Assembly: GCA_946699065.1 (NCBI GenBank) | Contig: CAMPDV010000266.1 | Location: 310,001 to 374,000, forward strand | Length of the DNA: 64,000 bases | Direction of reading: 5' to 3' | Origin: Loxodes magnus | Lineage: Eukaryota; Ciliophora; Karyorelictea; Loxodida; Loxodidae | In this document: one piece after another, positions 50,813-64,000 of the stretch | Position numbering within the stretch: position 1 is the stretch's first letter | Layout of the letters: each line of letters begins with the position of its first letter | The notes under the pieces: generated by a model | Databases searched by the model: none | What the model was told of the DNA's origin: nothing | The model's input: only the letters and a program-made list of their open reading frames with translations | Made by a program: the position numbers and the translations under genes

Positions 50813-51433
50813 ACACGAGGTTGAAAGTCCTCCAAGTTCACTAAACTCCAATTTAAACTTTTTAATTTAATTTAGTAAATGCTATAAAATTTTCTTACGA
50901 ATCTAGACAATTTATTTTTTACAAACTGAAGAAGAAAATATTTGGTGAAAGCTTATAAAAATGATTAATATTTTATGACCTGTTCAATATAATTATCAGA
51001 TATCTAGTAACCAAATTCTTAATTTAATCTAATCTTTTTATGGTATACTTAAATAAATTAATTTTAATTAATTATTTTAAATTAATTAATGTATGTTTCT
51101 TAAGAAATTCTTTTATGAACAAAAATTTTAGAAAAAATGAAAATAAAAGTTATGCAATTGAAGTTTTCATAATACTTATGAAAAAAAGATATTAGCAATG
51201 GAAACAATTTATAAAATTTATAAAGCACATCCTCTGCTTAGAATTATACTTTCCATTATCTTTCTTTGCAAACTAGCTTATTTATTTAAACATAATCAAA
51301 ACATATTCTCCCTTAAACAAAGAATATATTGCTTTATATAAATTTGATATGATTTTCTTCATTTAAGAATTTAATTATTAATTATAATTTATCAATTTAT
51401 TTTTAGTTAAAATAAAGGATCTTAATGGGATTT

Positions 51434-53097
51434 TCATCTTAGTTGAATTTCATTCAGCTAGCAATTAAATAAGTTTTTTTCTACTTCTTCTAAGTTATCT
51501 ACTATCTATATCTTTTTAAATTTATTCTTTAATTCTTTAATTCACTATTAGCTAATTTATGAGCACATATATAAATCTAAAGACTTTAAGCTATTGTAAA
51601 TTGGATAAATTAGTCCTTATTCATCTTTTAAAGGAAAGCCATTTTCAGTAATATCTTTATTTTGACTTAAATCTAACTTACTAAGAAATTTGCAGTTTTA
51701 TATTAGTTGAGCTACTTATTAATCCTTAAGCGAGCATCGATTTAAGCTTAATAATTTAAGTCTTTACATTCTTATTATATCTTAGATTCAGTTTTCTCCA
51801 AATACTTTGCAATTTTCAAGTTTTAATATTTCTAACTATTGACAGTTCTAGTTTAGGATTTCTAAAGTATCTTTCTTAATTTCCTTAATAGCTTTTAACT
51901 CAATATGCTTAAGTTATTTGCAATTTTAAAAAATTAATCTAAGTGTCTCATCTTTTATCTATTTAATGCTTTAGATTGTTATTTACTCATACTTAACTCC
52001 ATAAATTCCTATCTTTTAAAGAGCTTCATTTGTAATTAACTTCAGCTCTGATAGTCATAACTTTTATAACCCAGGCGTATTTTAAAGCAAGAGGATCAAG
52101 TTATTATCATTAAAGAATGGACAGTTCTTAATCCTCACAAAAGTAAGTTTAGTCCACTATTTTGAGAAGAAATGAGCAAAGGAGTTATTACTGAAATTAG
52201 CTACTCAAATAGAAAGGTATTCTAAATTTATATTTCTAAATGCTTATAAAATAGTATCTGAAGAGCTCTAAACTCTAAATAAGTCAACTATTTTTAAGTT
52301 AGGGCATAAATCTATAAATTAATCAATTTCTTGGTTTCAGTTTATTTCGATGTTTTCTATTAAGCTTCCTTTTACTTCTAAAAATTATCTTATATACTTA
52401 TAGTCTATTTCTTCGCTTTTAATTATTAGAGTCTTCAAATTTAAACTCTAGCAATAGTCTACCAGAAACTTGCCAGTGACTTGTTAGATTTTATACAACT
52501 GAAGGAATTCAAGCTTTGGTAACTTTTCTATGAACTGTAATTATTAGTCTTGCAAAATTAATTCTGAAAGTGTTAATTTCTATAAGTTCTAGCAAAGTGA
52601 AATATCAGGCAAAGGAACATTAGGAGGTCAATCATAAATGTAAATTTCTTATATTTTAACTGGCTTGTTTTGGTTTTAATTTCTCTGATTGAATAAAATA
52701 CACTTATTAAGCATTAGCTGGATTTATATGCACAAATCTTCTTTTAACTATCCAGCATATATTAATATTTTGGTTACATTTGAAAGAGCTATTTACTTGA
52801 AAATTCATTCGAATTCATTTTAAGTATTCTAAGAATCAAAATGTTCCCTTTTATAAATCTTAAGTCTTTTAAATTGTAGCAAAATTGATTAAAATACTTG
52901 TTCTAGCATTGGAGACTGCAAATATCCTTTTTCTTTAAGAACTAGAATATTTGATTAAGAATGTTTTTATTCTTTCAAAAGCTTGCTTACTGAGCTTCAT
53001 GTTTACTTTATTCCTACACTTATATAATTTCTTAACTAGTTTTAATTTAGTTTATATCAGTTAATTTCATATTTTAATTCTTTCTGGAAATTCCCAT
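51434..53097 (-). CDS. Diverged F-box/LRR paralogue
   Basis: Shares the whole layout of the FBXL family at low identity: F-box-like FWKNKNILNQIFQFL then KKKDICSLQCQNKYF, then repeats including VTGKFLVDYC (family: ISGQFLVDYC) and a C-terminal KDEQGLIYPIYNSLKSL (family: RDETGSQYPIWSSLRKL). In-frame TGAs at 52975, 52805, 52628, 51788 and 51542 align with the family's Trp/TGA sites. The one at 52975 faces a TGG in all the others. One net frame change lies near 52850, between F-box and first repeat (small intron, error or damage). Start at 53097 or 53070. Stop at 51434-51436 after NEIQLR. Confidence 0.65.
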
Positions 53098-53221
53098 ATA
53101 AATACAAGCGTTTTAGCTGATATTTTCTTCACATAATAATCTAAATACACACCTTTATTCTTCTCTAATTATACTACAATAGTTACACTTCTACTATAGA
53201 GGTAAATTCATAGTTCTAATA

Positions 53222-53851
53222 ATGCTGCTAATTTAATTTAATCTAGAATTTAGTTTAATTATAAGATACAAATATTAAATTTATTTAGTTAAATTAAGGA
53301 TATCTAAAGAATTTTAAGTTTAGGAACAACTTTTTCAAGATTTAATAAGAAATGGACTAAAGTTTTATGTGCTATAAAAGCATACTCAGTAAGGATTATA
53401 TTGCAAAAAAACATTTCTTTAAGTATATTACTTTTCCTTTGAAATATTAGTCAAGATCTAAAAAAGGATTCCATAAAGAGATTCAAAAGAATTTTTTTTT
53501 CATAACTTATAAAGAAGCAAATCCGAAGAAATTGAAAAAAGATTATTTAACTTTGAATCTAGATATGAACACTTAATGGAAGATTTCTTTGAGCTTGAGA
53601 TATTAATGAACTCCAAATGTGAAAATTAAACATTTTAGATATGAATTTCTCATGAAAAATTAGCTTATAAGGTATCTAATTCATAAAATCTATTATCAAA
53701 CAGAGAGTTTAAAAAGGTATTTAATTCAAGTGAATTAAGAGTGGTTTAAAAGATTGCTAAAATTACTAAAGAAAATAGATTTAAAATGATGTTACAACTC
53801 TAACTTGAAAAATAATAAACTGATGAAAACTCACGAATGACTTCAGCTTGA
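53222..53851 (+). CDS. Candidate gene divergent from the FBXL paralogue, unknown
   Basis: A frame of 209 codons from ATG 53222 to TGA 53849-53851 with one internal TGA (TFQI-x-ISHEK). The amino acid pattern is helical and charged: SEEIEKRLFNFESRYEHLM, EFKKVFNSSELRVVQKIAK. It is placed head-to-head with the FBXL paralogue, as block X is with FBXL A-C, but I see no sequence similarity to block X. Confidence 0.4.
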
Positions 53852-55826
53852 AGATAATAAAATCAAGTTATTCTCGTAATGAGTAAATAAAATATTTTAT
53901 ATAAATAAGTAAGTTTAGAAAATTTTCTTGCCAAAGGATTTATTACTTAAGCATGCATTTAAATTAATATTTCCTAGCTATTATATTTATAAATTTCTAG
54001 CTTTTATTTGATATCTAACTATGCTTTTTTAAAATAACAGATAAACTAATATTTTCTAAAATAAAAAAATACAAACTAACTACTAAATTAAAGTAAGTAG
54101 CCTATTTTTAATTTTAATAATTATCTTAGCTTTTAATTTAATTTTATAGCTCTAAGATTTATGGAATTATTAATCCTTATTATTTACCATGCAACTCTTT
54201 ATTTAAACTTAAGCAGAAGAATAAATTTAGAATGCTATACAGTTATTTATTTTGTTTTATACCATTTTACTTTAATTTCTATCTAAAAATAGTAATTTGA
54301 TGGAAAATAGTTGCTGCTTATTTTAATTTCAAAGTATACTCAAAGTTAATTTTATAATTTTCATAGTTTCACAATTTTTGAATTATATGAAATTTAGCTT
54401 CTTTCATAAACGTCGAAAACAAGTTTTATATAAGTTTATAAGAAAAGAACTTGTATAGAAGAGAAATCCACTACAGTGACTTGATTAAACATTCTAGCCA
54501 ATTAAAGATAAAAGTACTAATTTAAAAAAGCATAGCAGGATATTAGTGAATCATACTTTCTAAGCTAAATTTATCATTTTTATTAATTAGGAAAAAAATA
54601 TTATTGTTGTGCTTGGAAAATTTAATCTCTATTTATATTTTTCACCATTAAATCTTCATTCTTCGTTTATTTACGTAATATAACTTCGAATTTTTTGCTA
54701 TTTAAGAAAAAGAAAAATAATTAGATGATAAAATAAAGAAAAATAAACATTATAAGAATGAAGATGCTTACAGAATATGAAAATAATCACTTAAATGTAG
54801 CCTTATAGATGTTTATATAATTTTTTAATTAGCAATTTAACTTAATTCAAAAAATAGAGAAACAGTATGAGAAGTTGTAAAATAAAAATTAACTAATTAC
54901 AAACTGAAGCAGAAAAAAGACTCTTGCTTAATATCAACTTACATGAATGCTTAACTAGCAAGAAAGATTTTCAGAATGATTTATAATTATAAAAGATAAG
55001 ATTGTTATGTATTCAAAAGCTTTGATATATTTTTATAGTACTTAATTGATTTTAAGGTTTAAATAAATATAGAAAAAATAAAGATGATAGTTTATATTAA
55101 TCCCTGGTATATGATTTATAAATAAGAGTTATTGTTGATTTGATAAAGTGTTATTACCAGTTATAAAAGGACAATTAAATTTGGTAAAAGATTCTATTTA
55201 TTTTACTTAGAGAAATAATACAGACTGCATAATCTTTGTGCAAAAGGTCTTTATTTTCGAGTTAAAAAATTCATAAAATCTTTTTTAGGATTTTCTCTAA
55301 ATTTGATTTATTTAAGTTAAAATAAGCCAACCAACATTAAATATTAACTGCTTTTTTTAGTTTCATAAAAGCTTTCTTAAGAATAAAATTTAATAATCTA
55401 ATTAGACTGTTCAATTTATATATTTGTACTAATTAAATCCTAAATTAAAATGTGAATTTAATTTAAGAAGTAGGTTAGAAGGATAAAGAAATATTATAAC
55501 ATTATAGAAAAATTTCCATCAATTCAAAAAGATAACCTTCATTAAATTTTCAGCTTACAATTAATTTTAGCTTGTATTTAAGGAATTATTTATACTATTT
55601 TCCACTAATACATTAAACTAATAAATATATCTATGCCTATAATTATATCTGAAGCTTTCCTTTAATAGAATATAAATAAACTTAAGATAATAATAATTTT
55701 GTTTAAAAAGGTGAGAATTATATTTTAGCTATTTAATTATAATGATATATTTTATATTTCTTATGTATTTACTTTAGTATCAAATCATAGTTGCTTATTT
55801 AAACTTTAGTCATTTATAATAATAAG
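53852..55826. other. AT-rich region before tRNA-Glu
   Basis: Mostly unresolved. A plus-strand helical segment from ATG 54758 (MLTEYENNHLNV..., then LIQKIEKQYEKLQNK) is the best coding candidate, but its limits cannot be set. Confidence 0.3.
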
Positions 55827-55898
55827 TCCGCATTAGTCTAGTGGTTAGGATATTCGGCTCTCACCCGAAAGACCCGGGTTCAAGCCCCGGATGCGGAA
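55827..55898 (+). tRNA. tRNA-Glu (anticodon CTC)
   Basis: A clean cloverleaf: acceptor TCCGCAT/ATGCGGA, anticodon stem TTCGG/CCGAA with loop CTCTCAC, T arm CCGGG-TTCAAGC-CCCGG, discriminator A. It is followed by ATTTTT as Pol III terminator. No intron. The D arm holds the usual A-box (TAGTCTAGTGG). Reads GAG. Confidence 0.97.
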
Positions 55899-56394
55899 TT
55901 TTTAAACGATTTATAATATAATAAGCTATATTTAATTATAATTTCCTTTTAAATCTACATAGAAACTAAGAACTTATTATACTTAGTTTAACTTACCATA
56001 GAAAACAAAGTTTTTAAAAATAATTGTATGCACTATTTTTATTTAGTGTTTTAGTCTTTAGTTTTACAGTCTAAATACTCTATCTTAGCTTATTCTTCCA
56101 ATTAATTTAATAATATCACTTTCTTCTTCTTTTATTCCTTTACTCTGTATAAATCTAGTAGTAATCTGCATTATTTAAATTCTATTGTAATCAAATAATC
56201 CCTTAGACATTTTAATTTAGTTATAAGGAAATCTCATACTTTTTTACAAAAGCATATACAAGCATTGAATGTATAAATACTAAGATACATTTATTTGCAA
56301 AGCAATAGATTTAATAAATGTGAATAAGATATTTCCAATAAACAGGCTATTTAAATAAAAAAGAGTCAAATATTTAAATTTTTAAAGGAAAATC

Positions 56395-57249
56395 ATGGAA
56401 ATAGATAAATTGAATGCAAAAATAAAGCTATAATCAGTTACTTTAGATATAAAATCTAATTAATATAAATATCTTAAAAGTAAACTACACTTGTTTTATT
56501 AAAGTGGCTTATAATATTTGCTTTGAATAATATCTAAATAGCTCTACCTTTTCTAAAATAAAGAAGTTTGCTTATGTAGTTTATTTTATAGTAAGCTAGA
56601 TTAAAATAAATGAACTTGCTTAGCAATTCCAAATAAGAGGATTTTAGTATTTCTACAAGAATAATGAATCTAGCATGGTAGTGAAGAGGAATTAATAATT
56701 TAAGCTAGCAAACCCTACATTTCAACTCCCTATTTCTAAAAATGATGCTTAATAGAATGCAGATATTTAGCTAATTTGAGGTAGAAGAGGATTAAGCTAA
56801 TCTTAGCGTAAGGATAATTCTACATTAATAAGAAATTGAGCTATTCAATATAATCAAGCTTTCATAAGCTTTTGATTTTAAGCATAGTAAATATCCTAAA
56901 AACAATAAAAAAATAATAGAAAACTAAGAAATAAAAAACTTTTAAAGCCTAAAAAGTGAGATTAAAAGAGAAGAGAAATCTACAATATTAATTACCTTCT
57001 ACTATTGAATCTATTCTAGTTAGCTTCATTAAGTTTTCTTAAATCTAAACTTCTACATAAGAGTAAACTTCACTTTAAGAAAACCGAATGAAAATAAACA
57101 TTCAATTAATCTTTATTTTACAAACTTTTACTCTTTAAATAATTATTATATAATCTCACCTTCACTCGTTATATAGAAGTATTATACAAGAAAATCTTAA
57201 TAAATGTTAGTGTCTTATTCAAATATAATTCTTTATCAATTCGAGTTGA
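56395..57249 (+). CDS. Unknown basic protein candidate, 284 aa
   Basis: ATG 56395 opens MEIDKLNAKIKLQSVTLDIK. The frame runs to TGA 57247-57249. It contains HGSEEELIIQASKPYISTPY and a Lys-rich KKQQKTKKQKTFKAQKVR segment. Four or so in-frame TGAs fall in Trp-like contexts (YLLWIIS, QNKWTCL, EQWIQH, QKWCLI). No recognised family. It stops about 70 bases before the ORF1-like element. Confidence 0.4.
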
Positions 57250-57319
57250 TATTTGAGAAGGTAAAAGTAAGTTTTTTATAGCTAAATAAAAAAGAAAATA
57301 TAAAAGTTATAGGAATAAA

Positions 57320-58150
57320 ATGGATTAATCTCTTCGATTCTCAAAAAATTAACTTAGAAACCTAAAGAGAAAAGCGGCAAAAGAAATTTAGAAAAAATAA
57401 TAACAATAGGAGGAGTCAAGCTCTTCTTCAGAAGGTAAAGTTATGGTAGGATAAATAGAGATAAGTTAACCTAAAAACGAAACTAATCAAAAACTTTAAA
57501 TTTAACTAGACCAAATGTAAAAAGTAATCTCAAATTATGAAGAAACAACTTACAACTTAGGCGAAAAAATACGGGAACTAATGAGTAATATAGAAGATTA
57601 GAACAACGAATTACTAATACTTAGAAGATAACTTATTTGTAGCAAATTAATAACGGAAGAATAACTCTGAACTTAATCATAATAAAATTTTAAATACGAC
57701 ACAAAAATGGAAATAGAAAAAATACCAATAGAATTAAAAACAGAATTGAATCCAGAAAAAGAAATGATTGCTACAAGTTTCATTAAAAGATTAGAAAATA
57801 TAGAAAATAAATTATCATAAAAAAGAACGAAATAAAGACAATAATACAAACTTTGTTGATGTTGCAAATCAAATCAACATATTTTAAAAAACTGTTGATA
57901 GTGAAAGAAAATAAACGAATAAGAGCAGAAAAGAACATGGAGACAACTCAATAAACTATGAATAACTCCAACAGGGATCTACAAATAAAAGCTTTTTGCA
58001 AGACCACTTGAACGGTTACAGTGGTAACCTTCCACTTAATAAAAAGGTCGTGGATCACACCCACGTTAAAAAAGCTGTCCGCAGGAACTGGTTGCAATTC
58101 CAGAGAATGCAAAACTCTACTAACTTTAAGTATATTATTATTATTATTAT
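57320..58150 (+). mobile_element. ORF1-like element, nearly intact copy
   Basis: Opens MDQSLRFSKNQLRNLKRK, followed by a Gln-run and Ser-run, then coiled-coil sequence (NYEETTYNLGEKIRELM). A TGA at 57668 sits in frame (EEQL-x-TQ), and the same frame continues into MEIEKIPIELKTELNPEK, so it reads as Trp. One frame change near 57840 precedes a GC-richer end (LPLNKKVVDHTHVKKAV). It abuts the left end of repeat module C and probably explains why C lacks the left part of block X found in B. Confidence 0.55.
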
Positions 58151-58168
58151 AAAAAAGAAAATTATAAA

Positions 58169-61100
58169 TAATTTAAGCTTATTTATTATTTGGATTTTAG
58201 ATTCTAATAATTAATTACTAAGCTTATCATTTTATCTTCTATAGAGCTCTTCTATTCCTTTCAAAACTATCAGAAATTTATCTAGTTTCAAATACCTAGT
58301 ACTGTTTTTATCTTAAATAAAGAGTATTTAAAAACTACTTCTTTAGTTGCTCTTTAATTTTTTTAAAGAATTTCAAAATTAGAATAATATATTCCATATA
58401 TGTCATAATCTATTATTCAGAAATTTTAATTTATTCCAATAAAAATTAATCATCCATAGATAAAGATACTTTTAATCAATGATATCTTTTGTTAGATTTT
58501 TATTAATTTAATTTTATGATTCTTTTCTGAAGAATTCTCTAGTTAATAGAGGTAAATATTCTTTAAATCATTAAATTTTAATGTCTTAAGCATCTTAAAT
58601 AGTTTAGCCTTAGATATGTTCTATATTCGGCAATTTTTTAATATAAAACCTCTTTCTTTCTTCTAATATTTAGCGTCATTTTCTTTCTAAACTTTTTATT
58701 TTTTATATTTGTCTGTTAATTTATTTAGTTATAGTTCCCATTTACTCGGTCTTCTATATACTCATTTTAAATGAAATAAATCCTACCAATAATAATCAAG
58801 ATAAATCTGGAAACTCCATTCATCACTTTAACTTGGAAAGTAATCAAGAATATTCCTTGAGATAAATAGAGTGGATTACCTTATTTATTTTGGTTTTCCC
58901 AGATATTCTGCTAATTTTTTTTCAGTGCGAAATATATTATTTTTACTCTCATCTAGGATTTAGTACCTTCTAAAAATATTTTAAAGTTTATTCTTTATGA
59001 AAAATTTTAACTGAGAGACATTATGAAATTTCTTAAAGGACTTTTATAATTAAATTTTTTATTTCTATTCTTTTAAATACTTTTTGCTGATTATCTTAAA
59101 TAGATTTGTCTCTCTTTTAAAAAATTAACAAGTAGATTGATTTTAATCTTCAAAGATTGCATAAAGTTTCAATAAGTTAGGGGATTCTAGAATAAAAGAT
59201 CATGTAAATTTCAGTATTTAGAATTCAGTCTTATCTTTTTTGCGGTTTTTTAAGGATTCATCATTTTAACTGCAAGCTTAAATGTTTTAAGCTAAACAAA
59301 ACTTTCGTAGTTACTTTTCCTATTTGAGTAATTACTTCATAGTTAATTTAAAATATTATTATTAGTAGTATTAAAGCAAGAACTTTTAATGTGAGTTCTA
59401 GAACTAAATGCATTTCAATGCTTCCCTATCTTCCTTTTATAAGGAGAATTAGGATTTAAATTTTATACAACATTAGAAAATTCCATTTATTGGACTATTT
59501 CTTTATTTTCTAATGTTTAAACGAAGATTTTACTTTATTAACTTATTGTTCTGTCTTCTATATACTATTATACAGTTTTATCCTTTTTGAGTTTGAGTTG
59601 CTGCTATATGAAATTAATTACTTTATCCAAAAGCTACAAAACTTCCTTATAAATCTAAACTTTATTTTCCAACTGATTTATTATTTACTTATCTTCTGCA
59701 ACTAATATTAGTTTTTCTATGCCTTAAAATAACTCATCAATTTATTTAACTTTATGACTTTAAGTTAACATTTTCTAGACTAATTTAAGTGACAACTTCA
59801 ATTGTAAGTTTTTTAGTTTTTAATCCCTTTTAGTATCTAATTATAAAGCCAGATTAACTTAATTAATACCACTATTTGCTTTGATAATGAAATCCTCAGT
59901 CTAATTTATTTCATTTAGCATTCTTTTTTTGATAAATCTTAGTTATATTAAATAAAAAGTTTTATTAATTGATGCTTCAGTTTTATTTTTTGTAGTCCTA
60001 AATCTTTCTTAGTTGTAATTTTGATTATAGAAGGAAAACTAAGTTGCTTTGCTTTTTATATGATGTTAAATAATTTTCTATATTATCTTCAAGTTTATTC
60101 ACAATTAGATGTTCTACTTTTAATATAATATTTAAGTTATTATGACATGTAATAGGTATATTGCAGTATAAAGATACTATAACTTGATAAACTGATAAAG
60201 AATCAAATATTTATCCTTTATGTATTTTAAGCTAATTTAAGTTTACTTTTTTAATATATTATAAAGATATTTTTTTGGCTATCTTCTTGCTGTTTAATGA
60301 AATTGAATCCTCTTTTAAACCCAATTTTCTTACTCATTTGAAAGAAAGAAAATTGAATCATTTATTTGTGAGGCTATATAAATACATAAAAATTCCCTTA
60401 TAAATATATAAGTATTAGATATTTTACTTAGTAGCTTTAATTAATTAATAGTTCAAATTAAAATTATGTCCTTTGTCCTTAGCATTCTACTAGTTTCCTT
60501 TATCTCTACCTTCTTCAGGTTTCATATTTTAAAGGTTTTCGAGCAGCTCATAAATTCTTAACTTCTTCTTATAGATATTTCGTTCGATGCTGGATAAATG
60601 GAAGTTATCTCCTTTCAGATATTGTCCTTTAGTTTGTTTTCTTATTTTTTAAATTATATAGATTTAAGATTAGTTTATTTCTGAATATTTTTAGATAAGT
60701 TTAAAATATTCTGAGCTACTCAGATTTTCTATAACTTAAATAATAGAATTTTGTTACTTGTCTATTAGGATTTTCGTATATTAAGAAATAACTAAAATAA
60801 TGATAATTTATTGAAATTCATATATATCTAATATTTCCTTCACTTTTTAATTAGTTAGCTTTTCTATAGTCTACTGTTCAAAATAGTAGAATATTCAAAT
60901 TAATTAAAAACTTTAAAAATATATGTAAACTTAATAAGAAGCTAGAAGTTATAGAATAACCATGATAATTAGATAGTTAAAGTAAAGCATTAAACATATA
61001 GCCATAAAAGATAAGTAATATAAACATATAAATGATTACTATAATTTGTTCTCTCTATTTCTTATTTTATAGCTTTTAGTAATTTTTATCTTCTTAAGAG

Positions 61101-61232
61101 ACTATTTTTCTTAGCTCCTTTAAATAATAAGCTTTATTTATTTATTTTTGTAATTTTCTTATTTTTATTTATTTCTCTCAATTAAACAAATAATTAAAGG
61201 ATGATTGATAAAAGGGTATTAATATTATCCAT
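58169..61232 (-). other. Block X, copy C
   Basis: Almost identical to copy A (constant offset 58406, no net length change seen between 1 and 2826). It extends left of A's window edge to about 58169, where homology to B also ends and the ORF1-like element begins. A minus-strand frame from ATG 61232 (or 60821) corresponds to that of A. Near 58280 a one-base length difference from B shifts the C-terminal frame. The product is unknown. Confidence 0.35.
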
Positions 61233-61316
61233 ATAAATAAGTAATGCATAACATTAATTTTAAACAATTATTTTACTATATGCTTCACTTAACCCTATTA
61301 TAATAAATCATTATAA

Positions 61317-61354
61317 ATAGCTGTGTATCAATGAGGTGCTACGCGCTCAATAAT
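61317..61354 (+). promoter_or_regulatory. GC-rich palindromic box, copy C
   Basis: Same element as 2911-2948, including core GTGCTACGCGCTC. The 15-base palindrome follows at 61490-61504, in the same order and spacing relative to the FBXL start as in modules A and B. Confidence 0.45.
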
Positions 61355-61605
61355 AAAAGTTATTTTAATATGCATTTAAACTTTTTGTTAAAACTATTAA
61401 TAAACAGTTATAATGTAAAAGTATTTATTTCTAACTTATAATATAATATATTTTATTATAATATAGCTACTAATCAATTAGGGGTAAGTATCATAATTTA
61501 TGATGCTTCATTATTTATTTTATAATTCTAACTTTTTCTTTTCTTTTTCTTTCGCTTATATCATAATTTACCTTTATTAACTACCTTTTAAATATTTATT
61601 ATAAA

Positions 61606-63735
61606 ATGGCTGAAAATACTAGAACTTCAAGTATTTAGCTCAGTGAATTTATACTCTTAAAGAAATAAAAACAGAAAGAGTAATATGAATAAGATATTTC
61701 AAGTCAGTAAGGCTAAACTGTTAAAAACGAAGTCTTGCAAGAGGAACAACTAGGGATGAAAAATAATAAGGAAGAATAAAAATAAAATATAGAGAAGTAT
61801 GAGAGGAAATTTTAGTAAAAATAGTCTATGCTTTGGAATAGCAAATATATCTTGGATTTGCTTACATAATTTCTAAATCTAAATGATATAACTTAGTTAT
61901 AGTAAGTAAATAGATATTTCTATAATTTTAGTTATCTATTTAAGGAATTGGACACTTAAATAATATAAAATGATATTTAAATTACAAAGAATAAGATAGA
62001 ATGAATTTTGAGATAGATAAGTAAATCTGATGTAGAAACAATAGATCTAGATGGAAACCTTTTGTCTTCAAATGTGTGCCTATAAATTATGAATAATTTA
62101 GTGAAATCTATAAATCTCAGAATTTAAAAACTGAAAAATTCCTCTCTAATGAAACTAAAGGAAATTGTAATAAAAAACTGATCCAATAATAATTTTGATT
62201 CTTTACCTAATCTATAAAATATAAAAAGTTTAACCAGCTTAAAAATTGAAGATACTATAATTAGAGATTAAAATTTATACTTTATGCAAGAGCTAACAAA
62301 TTTAAAATCAGTATATCTGAAACAAGTCGAATAGATATCAGGTTAGTTTTTGGTTGATTACTGTTAAAGTCTAAAAATAGAAAATCTAGAAATATATACT
62401 AAAATGATAAATTACCAAAAGATAAAAGATTATTTAAAAATAAAGGGATAATACATTCATAACATTAATATAAACTCTAATACTAAATTAGACGAACTTA
62501 TTGATTTTTCCCCTAACTTAAAAGAAATTTAAATAATAGAAACATATAAAGAACCTGATTAGTTTTTAGATAAAGTTAAAAGGTTAAACCTTTAATGCTT
62601 AAGCATTCGAATTTCTGATTTCTCAGATTAGACTTTAAGAAATTTCTTTGGTTGTCAGAATTAAAATCTTGAAACTATTAAAATTTTAAATAATAATCCA
62701 TTTTAAAATAATTTTTTCTAACTAATTCTCTAAAACACTCCTAATATAAAAAGTCTAAGTTGAACTTAATATGATTTTATAAATTATGTTTATAACTAGT
62801 AATAGAATGAAGATTAATAAGATATTAACTTTGCTTAGTAAAAGTTACTTTCTAGACTCGAAAATATCGACATTAGTAATTTTCGCTTATAAAGTGATTA
62901 AATTCTAAGATTTCTGCTTTAAATATCTCCTAATATTAGAACTTTACATTTTGAAAATTTAATAAGTAGTCGTTAATAAGTAAATATGCCTCTGAAAGAA
63001 AATATTTAAGCTCAGATATCACACTAATATTTATATTTACAAGATATCAAATTTTGGAAATGCAATTTTATTAGAGATGAAACTATCTTATTCATAATTT
63101 AAAATGCTCCTAATCTTAAAAAATTAGATGTTAATAAAATGAATCAAATAAAAAATGAAACGATTCATTAGCTTGGCATTTATTCATCTAAACTAGAGTA
63201 TATTTAATTATGAGAAATGAATCATTTAACAGATGAAGCTCTTAGCTTTATCTTTTAAAACTGCACTAAATTATAATATATCTCTTTAAAACATAGTAAA
63301 TAAGGAAGTCAAATAAAATAAAATCTATAATCCTAAGGGATAACTAATATTTCTCTTGGAGAGAACATTTCCACGTGTAAAATGTGAATAAAATAAATGG
63401 TTTAAATTTAAAAACTAGAATTATTATTACTATAGGGACTAAGTTTAGTAAATGAAGATGTAGTTTAAATAATTAAAAATTGTTCTAATTTAAAATATTT
63501 AAATCTTGAAAGTAATGAAGAAATAACGGAAAGAGGATTTATAATTAGAGATGAGACTGGGTCTTAATATCCAATTTGGAGCAGCTTGAGAAAATTAAAC
63601 TTATCATAATGTTCTAAAGTAAATGTTTAATGAATCAATTTAATGGTTCTACAGTTCACGAAAATAGAAATATAGTGTGAAAGATTGACAAGCTTTAAAG
63701 ATCAAGAAATGGATTTTGAATTGAGAAGTATTTGA
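61606..63735 (+). CDS. F-box/LRR protein, FBXL family copy C
   Basis: Near-identical twin of copy A: same 710 codons, same in-frame TGAs, and only scattered substitutions noticed (for example GAG to TAG near 63430, which is Glu to Gln in this code). Upstream block X and the intergenic boxes are likewise duplicated, and downstream homology continues to the window end. It is either a very recent duplication or kept alike by gene conversion. Confidence 0.75.
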
Positions 63736-64000
63736 CTTTGAACTAGAAATAAATTAAACTATTATTTAAAATTATTAAATCTCTTTGTATTTATATAAAT
63801 TTATTTTATTGTTAAGTTAGTTAAAGTAATCTTTAAATAAAGTTTATGAAAAAATTGAAAAAGCAAGTTGTAGTCTTATAATCTAAGCTAAAAGATTTAA
63901 AAGCTTAAAAATTACATAAAATACAAAAAGTATCATTCCAATAAATATAAATGGTTTATTTTAAGAAGGTAATATTATAAAAAATAATTAAGCTAATTTT

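Larger units (their letters stand above)
58169..64000 (+). repeat. Large repeat module C (block X + FBXL), direct copy of 1-5600
   Basis: The whole stretch repeats module A at a fixed distance of 58406 bases and module B (16727-22493) with more divergence. Near 63847 and 63900 small differences from A appear, and the right end runs out of the window. It is the largest duplicated unit here. Confidence 0.9.

Overview
The window reads as nuclear DNA of a ciliate. It is extremely AT-rich, and an actin gene at 14558-15691 translates over its full length only if TAA and TAG mean glutamine, with TGA as its stop. Several genes also carry in-frame TGA where homologous copies in the same window have TGG (tryptophan). 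Together this points to a code with UAR=Gln and UGA=Trp inside genes but stop at gene ends, as known from karyorelict ciliates such as Loxodes. The organism is an inference. A Tetrahymena- or Paramecium-type code with decayed copies is the main alternative. Because almost no codon is then an absolute stop, an open frame alone proves little in this window. I rely on recognisable domains, on homology between copies, and on frame-preserving length.

The dominant content is a family of F-box/leucine-rich-repeat (FBXL-type) genes of about 709-715 codons. There are seven full-length copies: + at 3200, 20158, 30483 and 61606; - at 25204-27348, 36053-38200 and 41966-44095. There is also one internally deleted remnant (24517-24955) and one strongly diverged paralogue (51434-53097, -). 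Three copies (A at 3200, B at 20158, C at 61606) sit in a larger direct repeat. In it a ~2.8 kb minus-strand block (block X) lies divergently upstream, separated by a short intergenic region holding two recurrent palindromic boxes. A and C are almost identical and exactly colinear, 58406 bases apart. A further copy lies inverted at 41.4-45.3 kb and shares with A the 3' tail of a LINE.

Between these modules lie a decayed LINE with reverse-transcriptase motifs (about 5660-8060, -), six scattered copies of a coiled-coil ORF1-like element (one intact, 49943-50812), several short GC-rich islands that look like foreign insertions, a possible PAS/membrane-protein gene region (8231-11142, -), a coiled-coil gene candidate (11503-12920, +), a small coding candidate (56395-57249, +), tRNA-His (13403-13475, -), actin, and tRNA-Glu (55827-55898, +).

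Functionally, the F-box proteins would be substrate receptors of SCF ubiquitin ligases. Their repeated amplification with frame-preserving lengths, together with a shared upstream region, suggests a rapidly expanding receptor family in a repeat-rich, retroelement-laden part of the genome. Stretches I could not resolve are 13480-14400, 27760-29190, 38340-41390, 47400-49940 and 53852-55826. They hold AT-rich sequence with only weak coding signals.
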